A stretch of DNA of 64,000 nucleotides from an uncultured Bacteroidales bacterium (lineage in GTDB: Bacteria > Bacteroidota > Bacteroidia > Bacteroidales > P3), in NCBI GenBank assembly GCA_946401725.1, contig CAMIVE010000005.1, positions 18,735 to 82,734 of the forward strand. Direction: 5' to 3'. The notes beneath the pieces were generated by a model that ran no database searches, was not told where the DNA came from, and saw only the letters and a list, made by a program, of their open reading frames with translations. Positions 17,693 through 27,763 of the stretch are shown one piece after another (position 1 is the first letter of the stretch; the number at the start of each line of letters is the position of its first letter). Position numbers and translations under genes: made by a program.

Positions 17693-20128
17693 TTGATGTC
17701 GATTGGAAACAAACATACGGTGCTGTTGTTTTTGCTTCTCGCCTTCGGCTGGGGAGCGAAGGGGCAGCATTACACCATCAGCGGAAGCGTGACCGACTCG
17801 ACGAGCGGCGAGACCTTGATAGGCGCCACGGTGATGGACATTCGCAGCGGCAAGGGGACACGCACCAACGAGCAGGGGCGCTTCTCGCTGACGCTGCATA
17901 GCGACAGTGTGGATTTGCGGGTGAGCTACGTGGGCTACCAAAGCCAGCGGGAACTGCTGCTGCTGAAGAGCAACCTGAAACGCGTCTATCGGCTGCAGTC
18001 GAGCGTGACACTGAAAAAAGTGGTGGTGCGCGGGGAACGCATCGCCGGTGCCGAGTCGTCGCAGATGAGCGCGATGGAGATACCGATAGAGCAGATAAAG
18101 TCCGTACCCGTCCTGTTCGGCGAAGCCGACATCGTGAAAGCGCTGCAGTTACTGCCCGGAGTCCAGAGCGGCTCGGAGGGGAACAGCGGCTTCTATGTAC
18201 GCGGCGGCGGACCCGACGAGAACCTCTTCCTTCTCGACGGTGTGCCGCTCTACAATGTGAGCCACATGGGTGGTTTCTTTTCGGCGTTCAACACCGACGC
18301 GGTGAAGAACGTGACACTATACAAAGGGAGTTTCCCCGCCCATTTCGGCGGACGACTCTCCAGCGTGCTTGACGTGACCACCAACAACGGCAACGACAAG
18401 CAGCTGCACGGCAACGCCTCAATAGGCTTCATCTCCGCCAAGCTCAGCCTCGAAGGGCCCATCAAGAACGAAAAGACCACCTTCTGCCTCTCGGGACGGC
18501 GCACCTATGCCGACTTCCTACTGCAGCCGCTGGTGAAACGGCTGGCCGACCGGAGCGAATACAAACTGCGGGCGGGCTACTATTTCTACGATATCAACGG
18601 TAAGCTGACCCACCGGTTCAGCGACCGCAGCCGCCTCTTTGCAAGCCTGTACCTGGGAAGCGACGTGGTCTACACACGCATCCGCACGCTGGCCACCGAC
18701 GTGCAGGAGCAGTTTCTGAACTTTGACAACAAATGGGGCAATATCGTCACCTCCGTGCGGTGGAACTATGAGCTGGGTCCCCGACTCTTCATGAATATCA
18801 CCGGGGCATTCACGCAGTACCGCAACAATATCCATGTAGCCTACGAGACCGAGACAGCCGCCACAGAAGAGACCGAGGGCGAAGCCAGCGAGTTCAAGAT
18901 GGACTACCTGTCGAAGATAGATGATGTGACCCTGAAGGCCGATTTCGACTTCACGCCCAATCCCAACCACCTGGTGAAGTTCGGCGCAGGCTACATCCAC
19001 CATCATTTCCTGCCCGAGGTATCGAGCGCCCATCTGGACGCCTACAGCGCGGCGCAGATGAACAGCTCCTTCCTGCTCGACACCTCCGTGAACTCCGACG
19101 CCATACCCGCAGAGGAAGCCACCCTATACATCGAAGACGACTGGAGCCTGAACGAAGTGGTGAAAATCAACGGTGGACTGAATCTGAGCGGCTTCGCGGT
19201 AGACGGCACCTTCTACCCCACCCTGCAGCCCCGCCTGTCGGGAAGGGTGCTGCTGGGCGAAGGCATGTCGCTCAAAGCAGGCTACTCTTACATGACCCAG
19301 TTCATGCACCTGCTGTCGACCACCAGCGTCAGCATGCCCACCGACCTGTGGGTGCCGGTGACAAGAACTGTGAAGCCGATGTACGCCCACCAGTGGGCGG
19401 CGGGCTTCTTTTACGAGAACAGCAAAATAGGTGATTTCTCGGTCGAAGGCTACTACAAGCAGATGAGCAACCTGCTGGAATACAAGGACGGCGCCTCCTT
19501 CTGGGGCAGCAGCGAAAGCTGGGAGGAGAAAGTGGTGATGGGAGACGGATGGGCCTATGGGGTCGAATTTCTGCTGCAAAGGAACATCGGCAACCTGACA
19601 GGATGGATAGGCTACACCTGGAGTAAGACGATGCGCCAGTTCGACCGACCGGGACAAGAAATCAACGAAGGGAAGCCCTTCCCCGCCAAATACGACCGGC
19701 GACACGACCTCAGCATCGTGGTGAGCTACAAGGTGAGCGAGAAGATAGATGTGAGCGCCACGTGGGTTTACAGCACCGGTAATGCCGCAACACTGAGCCT
19801 GCAGGAATACGCACAGGCGCAGGAGACAGCCAACGAATACGCAGAGGTGGACCCCGAAGGATGGAACGGCTACCTGTCGTTACCCAGCGGGAGGAATAAT
19901 TTCCGCATGCCCGCCTACCACCGCATGGATCTGGGCGTCAATTTCCACCGCCAGTTCAAGAACTGCTCACGGACCATCAACGTAAGCGTCTACAACCTCT
20001 ACAACCGGAAGAATCCTTATATGATATACGAAAGCCACGAGTACCAGTACGGCGGATACAACGGAGCGCTGGTGAAGCTCTCCATCTTCCCCGTCCTGCC
20101 CTCTGTGGCCTATACGCTGAAGTTTTGA
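17693..20128 (+). CDS. TonB-dependent receptor with carboxypeptidase-regulatory-like N-terminal domain
   Basis: 811 aa; HYTISGSVTDSTSGETLIGATVMD, plug VPVLFGEADIVKALQLLPGVQSGSEGNSGFYVRGGGPDENLFLLDGVPLYNVSH, C-terminal barrel. Confidence 0.95.
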   Translation: MMSIGNKHTVLLFLLLAFGWGAKGQHYTISGSVTDSTSGETLIGATVMDIRSGKGTRTNEQGRFSLTLHSDSVDLRVSYVGYQSQRELLLLKSNLKRVYRLQSSVTLKKVVVRGERIAGAESSQMSAMEIPIEQIKSVPVLFGEADIVKALQLLPGVQSGSEGNSGFYVRGGGPDENLFLLDGVPLYNVSHMGGFFSAFNTDAVKNVTLYKGSFPAHFGGRLSSVLDVTTNNGNDKQLHGNASIGFISAKLSLEGPIKNEKTTFCLSGRRTYADFLLQPLVKRLADRSEYKLRAGYYFYDINGKLTHRFSDRSRLFASLYLGSDVVYTRIRTLATDVQEQFLNFDNKWGNIVTSVRWNYELGPRLFMNITGAFTQYRNNIHVAYETETAATEETEGEASEFKMDYLSKIDDVTLKADFDFTPNPNHLVKFGAGYIHHHFLPEVSSAHLDAYSAAQMNSSFLLDTSVNSDAIPAEEATLYIEDDWSLNEVVKINGGLNLSGFAVDGTFYPTLQPRLSGRVLLGEGMSLKAGYSYMTQFMHLLSTTSVSMPTDLWVPVTRTVKPMYAHQWAAGFFYENSKIGDFSVEGYYKQMSNLLEYKDGASFWGSSESWEEKVVMGDGWAYGVEFLLQRNIGNLTGWIGYTWSKTMRQFDRPGQEINEGKPFPAKYDRRHDLSIVVSYKVSEKIDVSATWVYSTGNAATLSLQEYAQAQETANEYAEVDPEGWNGYLSLPSGRNNFRMPAYHRMDLGVNFHRQFKNCSRTINVSVYNLYNRKNPYMIYESHEYQYGGYNGALVKLSIFPVLPSVAYTLKF

Positions 20129-20131
20129 TTT

Positions 20132-21136
20132 ATGTTTAAAGTTTTACATAAAAAGATGTCGCATAAAAACTATTCGTTGTTGTTGTTCGGCTTGATTCTG
20201 CTGCTTTTCGGGAGCTGCGAGGAGGTGATGGAATTCGACATCGACGAAGGGGACCGCATGATCGTGGTCAATGCGCTGCCCTGCACGGACAGCCTGCTGT
20301 TTGTCAATGTGACCTACAGCCGATTCTTCTTGGACAACCAGCCCTTTGTAGCGGTGGATAATGCGACGGTCAGCGTTGATGTGAACGGCACGACCCTTTC
20401 GCCGACAGGACGTGAGGGAGCCAACTGGCTGTTCAACTATCAGGCAGTGGCCGGCGACCGGCTGACCGTGCACGTCGCTGTTCCCGGCCACGACGAAGTG
20501 ACGGGAAGCACCGTGGTGCCACCCCTGCCCGACATGACAGATCCCGTGGCAGAGATAGACACTCTGCAGCCTATCACATCTGGCGACATCCTCTTCACCC
20601 TGACCGACCCTGTAGAGTTGCGCAACTACTACTACATCTATGTCTTGGAACGCGACAGCGGAAGCCGCTGGAACCAGTGGGAGACCAAATGGGACACGAT
20701 AGACACCGTGGTATTCGCCTATCTCAACTGCATGGACCTGCAACTGACCGACCCCAGGGTGAACTGTTCCGAGGGGCTGTTCGGCTATTTCGACCGCTTG
20801 CTGCTGAGCGACAGCCTTATCAACGGGGAATCGCACGAGGTGAAGATTTCGCTGCCGATGCTTACAGACACTGCGGAGCACCCGCTGCTGCGCGAGTACA
20901 CACTGGTGGTGGAATCACTGAGCGAGGAGGCCTTTCAGTATGTGAAAGCAGTGACGAAGGCACAGAGCATGACGCAACTGTTTGCAGAGCCCGAACGGGT
21001 TTATAGCAACCTGACCGGCGGGCTGGGTATTTTTGCCGGCATAGCAAAGCGCGTCTATCGACTTGAGTTCGTGTACAAAACAGCCGAAGAACCCCACGAG
21101 AAGAGAGGTGCCATAAAAAGAAAAAACGGCAATTAA
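20132..21136 (+). CDS. DUF4249 family lipoprotein partner of the TonB-dependent receptor
   Basis: 334 aa; lipobox LLLFGSC, EEVMEFDIDEGDRMIVVNALPCTDSLLFVNVTYSR; immediately downstream of the receptor. Confidence 0.85.
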   Translation: MFKVLHKKMSHKNYSLLLFGLILLLFGSCEEVMEFDIDEGDRMIVVNALPCTDSLLFVNVTYSRFFLDNQPFVAVDNATVSVDVNGTTLSPTGREGANWLFNYQAVAGDRLTVHVAVPGHDEVTGSTVVPPLPDMTDPVAEIDTLQPITSGDILFTLTDPVELRNYYYIYVLERDSGSRWNQWETKWDTIDTVVFAYLNCMDLQLTDPRVNCSEGLFGYFDRLLLSDSLINGESHEVKISLPMLTDTAEHPLLREYTLVVESLSEEAFQYVKAVTKAQSMTQLFAEPERVYSNLTGGLGIFAGIAKRVYRLEFVYKTAEEPHEKRGAIKRKNGN

Positions 21137-21158
21137 TTCTGTCAAATGGAAAAAAACG

Positions 21159-21166
21159 TATCTTTG
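21159..21166 (+). promoter_or_regulatory. -7 element TATCTTTG for the WG-repeat gene
   Basis: Matches TAnnTTTG 68 nt before ATG; no convincing -33 element seen. Confidence 0.35.
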
Positions 21167-21233
21167 CATGTTACATTTTTCCCCAATCAACTAAAAAAAA
21201 TACTTCAAAAGCTATTGTAAAACAGAATACTTC

Positions 21234-23411
21234 ATGAAAAAAACATTTATCCTTCTCTCTTTCCTGATACTAGCATTCGGTTTTTTCGCCACACCACAGA
21301 AAGCATCGGCACAGGCTTTTGACGAGGTGGCCGGCCAATTACGCGACGGACTCTGTCCCGTGCGCAAGTTTTACGTCACCCAAGGCAGGGTCAGCTGGGG
21401 CTATTACAAATACGGTTACGCCAACGAAAATGACAAAGTGGTGATACCGCTGATTTATGACGGTGTAAGCAATTTCTATGGTGGCATCGCCGCCGTGCAA
21501 AAAGGCGACTACTGGGGTGTAGTCAACACCAAGGGCCAGGTGATCGTTCCAATCAAATATCAGAATGTCGGAATTCACGATGGTGTACCCAACAACAGAC
21601 AACCTTTGGGATATATTCAATTGGTAAACACGTCAGGGAAGTTCGCCATTGCCAACACCAGCGGTAAAATATTCCTCAATTTTGGCACTTTTGATGACTA
21701 CGAAAGTGACGACTGTCGGGGAGAATATTTGGTAGCGACCAAGAAGCGGAACAATGAATTACTCTTCGCCATCTATTCCTACAAAGGGAAAGCCATCACT
21801 CCCTTCATCCCCTATCCCAAAGAATATAGTTACAGATATTTTGAGGTAGACGAAGCCAACGGCTATGTAAAAGCCAATAGGAGCGATGGCTACAGCACAT
21901 ATGACATCATCGACGCCACAGGAAAGATTGCTCAGACCAATGTATCCTTCTCCGGTCCCTTTGTAAAAACACGATGGGGAAGGTACTATCCCCTGGGCAA
22001 AGGCGGTCAGAAAATCGAGGGCTTGGAATTCGACACAGCCTATAAGGCCACCGACGAATACTACACTGTCGTCATGAACGGTAAAAAAGCCATATTGGAA
22101 ATGAAGACCCTGACGATTTCTGAACAATACGACGATGCGATGGACAAAGGTATTCTGCACGACAAACTGCTCAACAAATGGATTGTCCCGTATGTCGAGG
22201 TAAGGAACAACCAGCCCTACGACAGCAAAGACACTGTAGACTGGGTCAAGATACACAAATGCCACTACGACCTTTACATCACCCCCAAAAAGACCTATAC
22301 ACCCAATATATTAAACGGACTGATCGTATCCGATTTCCAAGTTGAGGGGATTCATCAGGAGTTCAAGGGTAATGTGGTCTACGATCTTTCGGAGACAAGC
22401 AAATTCGGCGACAGGATTGTCATTTACAACAATTACCTGCTGCCATTCGATTTCGACTCGATCATCGAAGAAACAAGCGACGGCCGGTTGTTGGTGAAAG
22501 GGAACGACGGGAAGTACTACACCTGCAATTCCGATATGAAGGACAAGAGGACCTACGTACCCCCCAAGCCCCCTGTGACGGAGACCATCCACTGCAACCT
22601 GAACAATACCGACTACATCTACTACCCTGAATTGCACAAGATACGCGATAGCCGCACCAACCAAGAATACAGCTTCCTCAAAAACAGACACCTGCTGCTC
22701 ATGCATGACGGATGCTGCGACCACGTGATGACCTATCGGAGAGATCAGACAAAAGAGACAAAGACCGTCAAAGACAAAGATGGAAGAACCCACACGGAGA
22801 CCATTGTCAAGGACTACGAACTGTTCCGGATCGTTCCTTTCCCGGAATACCTCAAGAACAGCAACTACACCCCGTATCCCGAAGCCCGATTGAGATGGTA
22901 CAGCAAATTGGACATCAAAACCACCTATGACCCGACCCCCGTGAAGATTGGTGACGGCATTGGATACAAACTGATCAAGACTTGCAAAACATCAGACTAT
23001 TACGACGCCGACACGACACAGGACAATGCCATTATCAGTGAAAGAGGCACCGTCATTCCCTTCGTCCAGTACAGGATTGTCGAGGTGGTGTGTGCGGGAA
23101 GTGACACGGTGGCCGTGGTGTACAACCCCAAAAAGGAGATGTTCAAACCCGAAGGGTACGGACTGGTCAACACCAAGGGGCAGATCCGAGTGAAGAGCAA
23201 ATACGAGCAGATAGGCCATTTCCAGCTGGTGGAAGGAATGTACCTGGCACCCGTGACCGAAGACGGCAAGAAGGGCTATATCGACATCAAAGGAGATGAA
23301 GTAATCCCCTGCAAGTACGACGAACTAAGCGAGTTCAAGAACGGCGTGGCGACAGCCACCAAAGGAAAAAAGACTTTCCAGATAGACACCAAAAACAAGA
23401 AAGTGAAATAA
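21234..23411 (+). CDS. Large secreted WG-repeat protein
   Basis: 725 aa; signal peptide; KYGYANENDKVVIPLIYDGVSNFYGGIAAVQKGDYWGVVNTKGQVIVPIKYQ, GYIDIKGDEVIPCKYDELSEFKNGVATA. Confidence 0.9.
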   Translation: MKKTFILLSFLILAFGFFATPQKASAQAFDEVAGQLRDGLCPVRKFYVTQGRVSWGYYKYGYANENDKVVIPLIYDGVSNFYGGIAAVQKGDYWGVVNTKGQVIVPIKYQNVGIHDGVPNNRQPLGYIQLVNTSGKFAIANTSGKIFLNFGTFDDYESDDCRGEYLVATKKRNNELLFAIYSYKGKAITPFIPYPKEYSYRYFEVDEANGYVKANRSDGYSTYDIIDATGKIAQTNVSFSGPFVKTRWGRYYPLGKGGQKIEGLEFDTAYKATDEYYTVVMNGKKAILEMKTLTISEQYDDAMDKGILHDKLLNKWIVPYVEVRNNQPYDSKDTVDWVKIHKCHYDLYITPKKTYTPNILNGLIVSDFQVEGIHQEFKGNVVYDLSETSKFGDRIVIYNNYLLPFDFDSIIEETSDGRLLVKGNDGKYYTCNSDMKDKRTYVPPKPPVTETIHCNLNNTDYIYYPELHKIRDSRTNQEYSFLKNRHLLLMHDGCCDHVMTYRRDQTKETKTVKDKDGRTHTETIVKDYELFRIVPFPEYLKNSNYTPYPEARLRWYSKLDIKTTYDPTPVKIGDGIGYKLIKTCKTSDYYDADTTQDNAIISERGTVIPFVQYRIVEVVCAGSDTVAVVYNPKKEMFKPEGYGLVNTKGQIRVKSKYEQIGHFQLVEGMYLAPVTEDGKKGYIDIKGDEVIPCKYDELSEFKNGVATATKGKKTFQIDTKNKKVK

Positions 23412-23454
23412 AATCAAGATATTATAATTTTTTCATAATAATTTGGATTTGTAA

Positions 23455-23488
23455 GGGAGGTAGCCGGGAGGCTGCCTCCCATTTTTTT
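23455..23488 (+). terminator. Rho-independent terminator after the WG-repeat gene
   Basis: GGGAGGTAGCC-GGGA-GGCTGCCTCCC hairpin (one G-T pair) followed by ATTTTTTT. Confidence 0.85.
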
Positions 23489-23502
23489 ACAGGAAGCTCC
23501 TT

Positions 23503-24414
23503 TTACTGAAAACGGAACACATAGTCGTAACTGTAGGTGCGGACATAGAGCCTGTCACCCTTGGGAACGATCTCGGTGACCATTTTCTTCATCGGTATTT
23601 TCTTGATCCGCTGGCCGCTGTACTTGTCGACAACGAAAAGGTTGTCGGGTTCGCTAGTGAAGCCGTAGCCACAGATGATGGAGTTGCCAACGATGGCGAA
23701 GTGGGAGTTGCAGGTCATGGGCTTGGTGGTCCAGAGAATCTCGTTGTGTTCCATGTCGTAGGCCGAGATGTAGCCCGTCTGGTAGCCCGCACCGTCGGAA
23801 TAGCTGTTGGAGCCATGGGCTACGTAGAGGATATTGCCCTCGATGACGACATCATTCACGGTCTGCGTGTTCCCCATGAGGGTGGTATTGGGCGAATACT
23901 TGAAGCTCTCGAAGTCGAAGGCGGCGTAGAGCGTCTGTCCGCTCTCGTCTGTGACGACGACTTTGTTGGTGTAGCCCCAATGCTCGCCGTAGGTGGTGAC
24001 GAGGTAACCGCCGGTGCGGTAGGAGAAGCGCGGACCGAACTGGTAGATGGGCGTCTCTATGCGCTGTTCGCGGAGGGAGAGGTCGTTGCGTTCCACCCAG
24101 AGGTCGTCGTCGGTGATCTGGTTGGCCTTGCAGGAGAGCTGGGTCAGGGTGACCTGCTTGCGGCTGGTGTTGCGTTTCAAGAGGTGGCCCTTGAAATCGG
24201 GAGCGGGTACCATGACATAGTCTAGTTGAAGGACCGACTCAGGGTTAAAAGCACCGAGGGGCGAAAGCCTGTAGTCGGCCTTGAAAGCCGAATCGCGTTG
24301 GGGATAGGTGGTTTGCGTGGCGGTTTTCTTCTTGCCCGTGGATTTGTTCTGTGCAGAAAGTGTGACCGGCACAAGCAGGCAGAGGGCTGCGAAAAGGAGT
24401 ATTGTTTTTTTCAT
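23503..24414 (-). CDS. Secreted PQQ-like beta-propeller protein
   Basis: 303 aa, signal peptide; ISAYDMEHNEILWTTKPMTCNSHFAIVGNSIICGYGFTSEPDNLFVVDKYSGQRI. Confidence 0.65.
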   Translation of the reverse strand: MKKTILLFAALCLLVPVTLSAQNKSTGKKKTATQTTYPQRDSAFKADYRLSPLGAFNPESVLQLDYVMVPAPDFKGHLLKRNTSRKQVTLTQLSCKANQITDDDLWVERNDLSLREQRIETPIYQFGPRFSYRTGGYLVTTYGEHWGYTNKVVVTDESGQTLYAAFDFESFKYSPNTTLMGNTQTVNDVVIEGNILYVAHGSNSYSDGAGYQTGYISAYDMEHNEILWTTKPMTCNSHFAIVGNSIICGYGFTSEPDNLFVVDKYSGQRIKKIPMKKMVTEIVPKGDRLYVRTYSYDYVFRFQ

Positions 24415-24477
24415 GAGGTTATGTTGAAAGATTTTATGTTCTACGTTTAAAGATGGCGAGATTGGAATTAGCGGGTT

Positions 24478-25233
24478 TTAAGGGGTTTGTTTTTCGACGC
24501 GTTTCACCACGCGAAGGCCCAACTCGTAGAGGAGCCAGATGGGAAGGGAGACGACGGTGAGGGTGAAGATGTCGCCGGTGGGGGTGATGACGGCGGCGAG
24601 GATGACGATGGCGACGATGGCGTGACGGCGGTAACGGCGCATGGCCTGCGAAGTGAGGAGCCCCAGTCGACCAAGCAGCCAGCAGACAATGGGGAGCTCG
24701 AAGACAACCCCCATGAGGAGCAAAAGCATCAGGAAGGCCGACACATAGGAAGACAAAGAGACGACATTGGGCACATCGGCCGAGACCTGGTAGGTGGCAA
24801 GGAACCGTAACGTTAAGGGGAAGATGACGAAATAGGCGAGCAGGAGTCCGCCGAGGAAAAGCAGGTAGCCCGTAGAGACGGCACGCAGGGTAAGCCGCCG
24901 CTCATGGGAGTAGAGTCCCGGACTGACAAAACGGAAAAGGACGAAGAGGATGTAGGGGGAGACAACCAGCAGGGCAGCGAAGAGGGATATTTTGACGTGG
25001 ATAAGGAACTGCTGGGCGAGTTCGATATTGACCATCTGGACCTCGAAAACGGGTAACGGTCCGACGAAATGTTCGATCAGGCGGTAGGTGACAAAAGCGT
25101 CCGACTTGGGGGCAAGCAGCAGAGCGAAAAGGGGCTCCTTGAAGACAAAGGCGGCAACGGCCGCCAGCAGCAGCACGACGAGTATGCGGACAAAGCAGCC
25201 ACGCAGGGCTTCCAGATGATCCCAGAAAGTCAT
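24478..25233 (-). CDS. tatC: Sec-independent protein translocase TatC
   Basis: Start reassigned to MTFWDHLEALRGCFVRI at 25233; polytopic; FRFVSPGLYSHERR and ITPTGDIFTLTVVSLPIWLLYELGL are TatC signatures. Confidence 0.95.
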   Translation of the reverse strand: MTFWDHLEALRGCFVRILVVLLLAAVAAFVFKEPLFALLLAPKSDAFVTYRLIEHFVGPLPVFEVQMVNIELAQQFLIHVKISLFAALLVVSPYILFVLFRFVSPGLYSHERRLTLRAVSTGYLLFLGGLLLAYFVIFPLTLRFLATYQVSADVPNVVSLSSYVSAFLMLLLLMGVVFELPIVCWLLGRLGLLTSQAMRRYRRHAIVAIVILAAVITPTGDIFTLTVVSLPIWLLYELGLRVVKRVEKQTP

Positions 25234-25261
25234 GTTTGAACGGAGAACAGTGCGAATTCCG

Positions 25262-25465
25262 TTATTTGTTTTCTTTGTTTTCTGAGTTCTCCTGAGGCTC
25301 TTTCTGCTCTTTGGGTTCGTCAACGCCGTTCATGCCGTCCTTGAAGCTGCGGACGCCTTTACCAAGGCCGCGCATAAGTTCGGGGATTTTCTTGCCACCG
25401 AAAAGAAGGAGTACGACGAGGACGATGACTACAATTTCTACCGTGGAGAGGAATAATAAGGGCAT
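25262..25465 (-). CDS. tatA: Twin-arginine translocase TatA/TatE subunit
   Basis: 67 aa; single TM then LLLFGGKKIPELMRGLGKGVRSFKDGMNG. Confidence 0.95.
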   Translation of the reverse strand: MPLLFLSTVEIVVIVLVVLLLFGGKKIPELMRGLGKGVRSFKDGMNGVDEPKEQKEPQENSENKENK

Positions 25466-25476
25466 GATGTTTTATT

Positions 25477-25487
25477 TTGTTGATTGG
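25477..25487 (-). repeat. Diverged CCAATCAACAA motif copy upstream of tatA
   Basis: Plus strand TTTGTTGATTGG 12 nt upstream of the tatA start. Confidence 0.35.
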
Positions 25488-25497
25488 GGGTTGGGGA

Positions 25498-26928
25498 TTA
25501 GCTTTGTATTTTCAATTCGTTGACATGTTGGTCGATGAGCTGCATCTGGGCGGGAATGTCGATACCTTGAGGACATTCCTGGAGGCAGTGACGGCAGGCG
25601 ATGCAGTGGTCAGCCTGACGGACGGAGGGGATGGCACGGTCGTAACTAACCAGGAAGGCGCGGCGTGCCTTGCGGTAGGCCCGGCGGGACTCGTCGTCCG
25701 TTATTTCGCTGGCAGCAAGAACGCTGCCCTCATTCAGGCATTTGTTGTAGTGGGCGAAAACGCCAGGGATGTCGATGCCATAAGGACAGGGCATGCAGTA
25801 CTTGCAGCCGGTGCAGGGGATGTTCTTGAAATGGGCGTAGACATCGGCAATCTCCTCCAGCAGCGCCAGTTCCTCGTCGTTGAGCGGCTTATGCGGGGAG
25901 TAGGTGCGGATATTGTCCTGCAGGTGCTCGAGGTAGGTCATACCGCTGAGGACGGTGAGGATGCGGGGCTGGTTGCCGGCGAAGCGGAAAGCCCAGGAGG
26001 CGACAGAAGCCTGCGGGTCGTGCTGTTTGAGCAGTTCGACAGCATGGTCGTTGAGGTTGACCAGCTGTCCGCCGAGGAGGGGTTCCATGACGAAAACGGG
26101 GATGTTGCGTTTCTCGAGTTCGGCATAGAGGTAACTGGAGTTGGTGTTGCGTTCGTTGAGGAGTTTGGAGTGGTTCCAATCGACGTAGTTGTGCTGGATA
26201 AGAACATGGTCCCAGCGGTACTTGCCCTGGTCCTGCAGAGAGAGGAGGTAGACGAAGACACGGATGTCGCCGTGGTAGGAGAATCCGAGGTTGTGAATAT
26301 GACCTTTCTCACGTTCCTCGCAGAGGAAATCAAGCATGCCGTTGTCGAAGAATCGCCGTTTGTTGCACTCGAGGGCATCGATTTCGTTGCCGTCGGCGTC
26401 GCGGGCCGACATGCCGATGCCGTGAAGCATGTAGTAGTCGAGATAGTCGACCTGGAGTTCCTTGAAGGAGTTTTGATAGAGCTTCATGCTCTCTTCACGT
26501 GACCAGGTAGGCATAGCGAAGTTGGAGAGCTTGGTGCTGACGTAGTATTTGTCGCGACTGTGGCGGCTGAGGGCGATGCCGACCGCACGCTGGGAGCGCC
26601 CTTTGCAGTAGGGCGGAGCCGTATCGAAGAGGTTAACCCCATGGGCGATGGCGTAGTCGACAAGCTGGTTGATGGCCTCCTGGTCGAGTTCCTGATCCTG
26701 TTCGCGACCACTTTGTCCATCGAGTGTAGGGAAACGCATGCAGCCATAGCCGAGCAGCGACACCTGTTCGCCGTGGAGGTTGGTACGCATGGTCATTTTA
26801 TCGGTAGGTACCTCGCCGAGGGCGGCCCCCTGGGCGGTGGTCTGCCGTTCCGGTTTGCAGCCTGCAGCAAGTGCGGCAGTGGCGGCGGCAGTGGCGGCGG
26901 TAGTTTTCAGAAATTCGCGGCGGTTCAT
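25498..26928 (-). CDS. Aldo/keto reductase with C-terminal 4Fe-4S motifs and twin-arginine lipoprotein signal
   Basis: 476 aa; MNRREFLKTTAATAAATAALAAGC, LLGYGCMRFPTLDG, CTGCKYCMPCPYGIDIP and CIACRHCLQECPQGIDIP. Confidence 0.93.
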   Translation of the reverse strand: MNRREFLKTTAATAAATAALAAGCKPERQTTAQGAALGEVPTDKMTMRTNLHGEQVSLLGYGCMRFPTLDGQSGREQDQELDQEAINQLVDYAIAHGVNLFDTAPPYCKGRSQRAVGIALSRHSRDKYYVSTKLSNFAMPTWSREESMKLYQNSFKELQVDYLDYYMLHGIGMSARDADGNEIDALECNKRRFFDNGMLDFLCEEREKGHIHNLGFSYHGDIRVFVYLLSLQDQGKYRWDHVLIQHNYVDWNHSKLLNERNTNSSYLYAELEKRNIPVFVMEPLLGGQLVNLNDHAVELLKQHDPQASVASWAFRFAGNQPRILTVLSGMTYLEHLQDNIRTYSPHKPLNDEELALLEEIADVYAHFKNIPCTGCKYCMPCPYGIDIPGVFAHYNKCLNEGSVLAASEITDDESRRAYRKARRAFLVSYDRAIPSVRQADHCIACRHCLQECPQGIDIPAQMQLIDQHVNELKIQS

Positions 26929-26943
26929 GGTGCGGAAGGATTA

Positions 26944-26964
26944 TTGTTGATAGGTTGATATGGT
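26944..26964 (-). repeat. CCATATCAACCTATCAACAAT motif copy upstream of the aldo/keto reductase
   Basis: 21 bp identical to 30319-30339; 16 nt upstream of the start codon. Confidence 0.65.
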
Positions 26965-26988
26965 CTGTTGACAGAGATCCCCTTTCTT

Positions 26989-27711
26989 CTACCAAGGTTC
27001 AAGAAGCAGATGCGAGCCGAAGGTGGTGGCGTCATGGTAATAGAGGGAGCCGTAAGGGCCGCCGAAAAGTAGCGGACCGAGGGCACCTGTGCGGTCATCG
27101 ATAAAAGTCATGTGGAGATGGAGATAACTGTCGTCGCCGATACGATAGCGCATAGATGCTGTGAAGGCGTTAGCGTTGAGCGGGATAGGCCGGTCAGACT
27201 GGAGCCAGGGATTCATCGCAGCTTCAGCGACCAGATCCCCGCCCAGATGCATAAACGAGGCGGCGATCCAGAGCCGGTCGCTGACCCGATAGGCAGCCGA
27301 GAGCTGGACAGAAGCTGCCAAAGCGCCGCCCGGATAGCGGAGAGGTGCGAGGCTGCGAGGGGTATAGCCCTGGAGACGATAGCCGTTGGGTCCAGTGAGG
27401 GAATAGGAACTCAGGGCCGAGAGAGAGCCTTTGATGGTCCACCGGTTGTTTGGACGATAAATAACAGTAGGTTTGATGCCGAAAACAGAGGCCGCCGAGA
27501 AGGAACTGCCCACCCAGGCGGTACCCATCGAGAGGTGGAACTCCCACGGGTCGAGGGTATCGAGCAGCCGGCTTTTGTCGGCGAGAAGATGCATGGGCCG
27601 GTCGGAAGCCACCAGCCGCGAGTCGGACGAGACAATGGTGTCGTCGACCTGCGCACGCAAGGCGGGGAGCACAAGCATCAAAAGAGAAAATATAAGATAT
27701 TGTCGTTTCAT
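26989..27711 (-). CDS. Secreted outer-membrane beta-barrel-like protein
   Basis: Start at MKRQYLIFSLLMLVLPALRAQ; alternating beta pattern, GYRLQGYTPRSLAPLRYPGGALAASVQLSAAYRVSDRLWIAASFM. Confidence 0.65.
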   Translation of the reverse strand: MKRQYLIFSLLMLVLPALRAQVDDTIVSSDSRLVASDRPMHLLADKSRLLDTLDPWEFHLSMGTAWVGSSFSAASVFGIKPTVIYRPNNRWTIKGSLSALSSYSLTGPNGYRLQGYTPRSLAPLRYPGGALAASVQLSAAYRVSDRLWIAASFMHLGGDLVAEAAMNPWLQSDRPIPLNANAFTASMRYRIGDDSYLHLHMTFIDDRTGALGPLLFGGPYGSLYYHDATTFGSHLLLEPW

Positions 27712-27763
27712 TATTTTTTGATAACGAAACAAAATGCTTTTTATTGTAAAAAGTGAAAACCTC

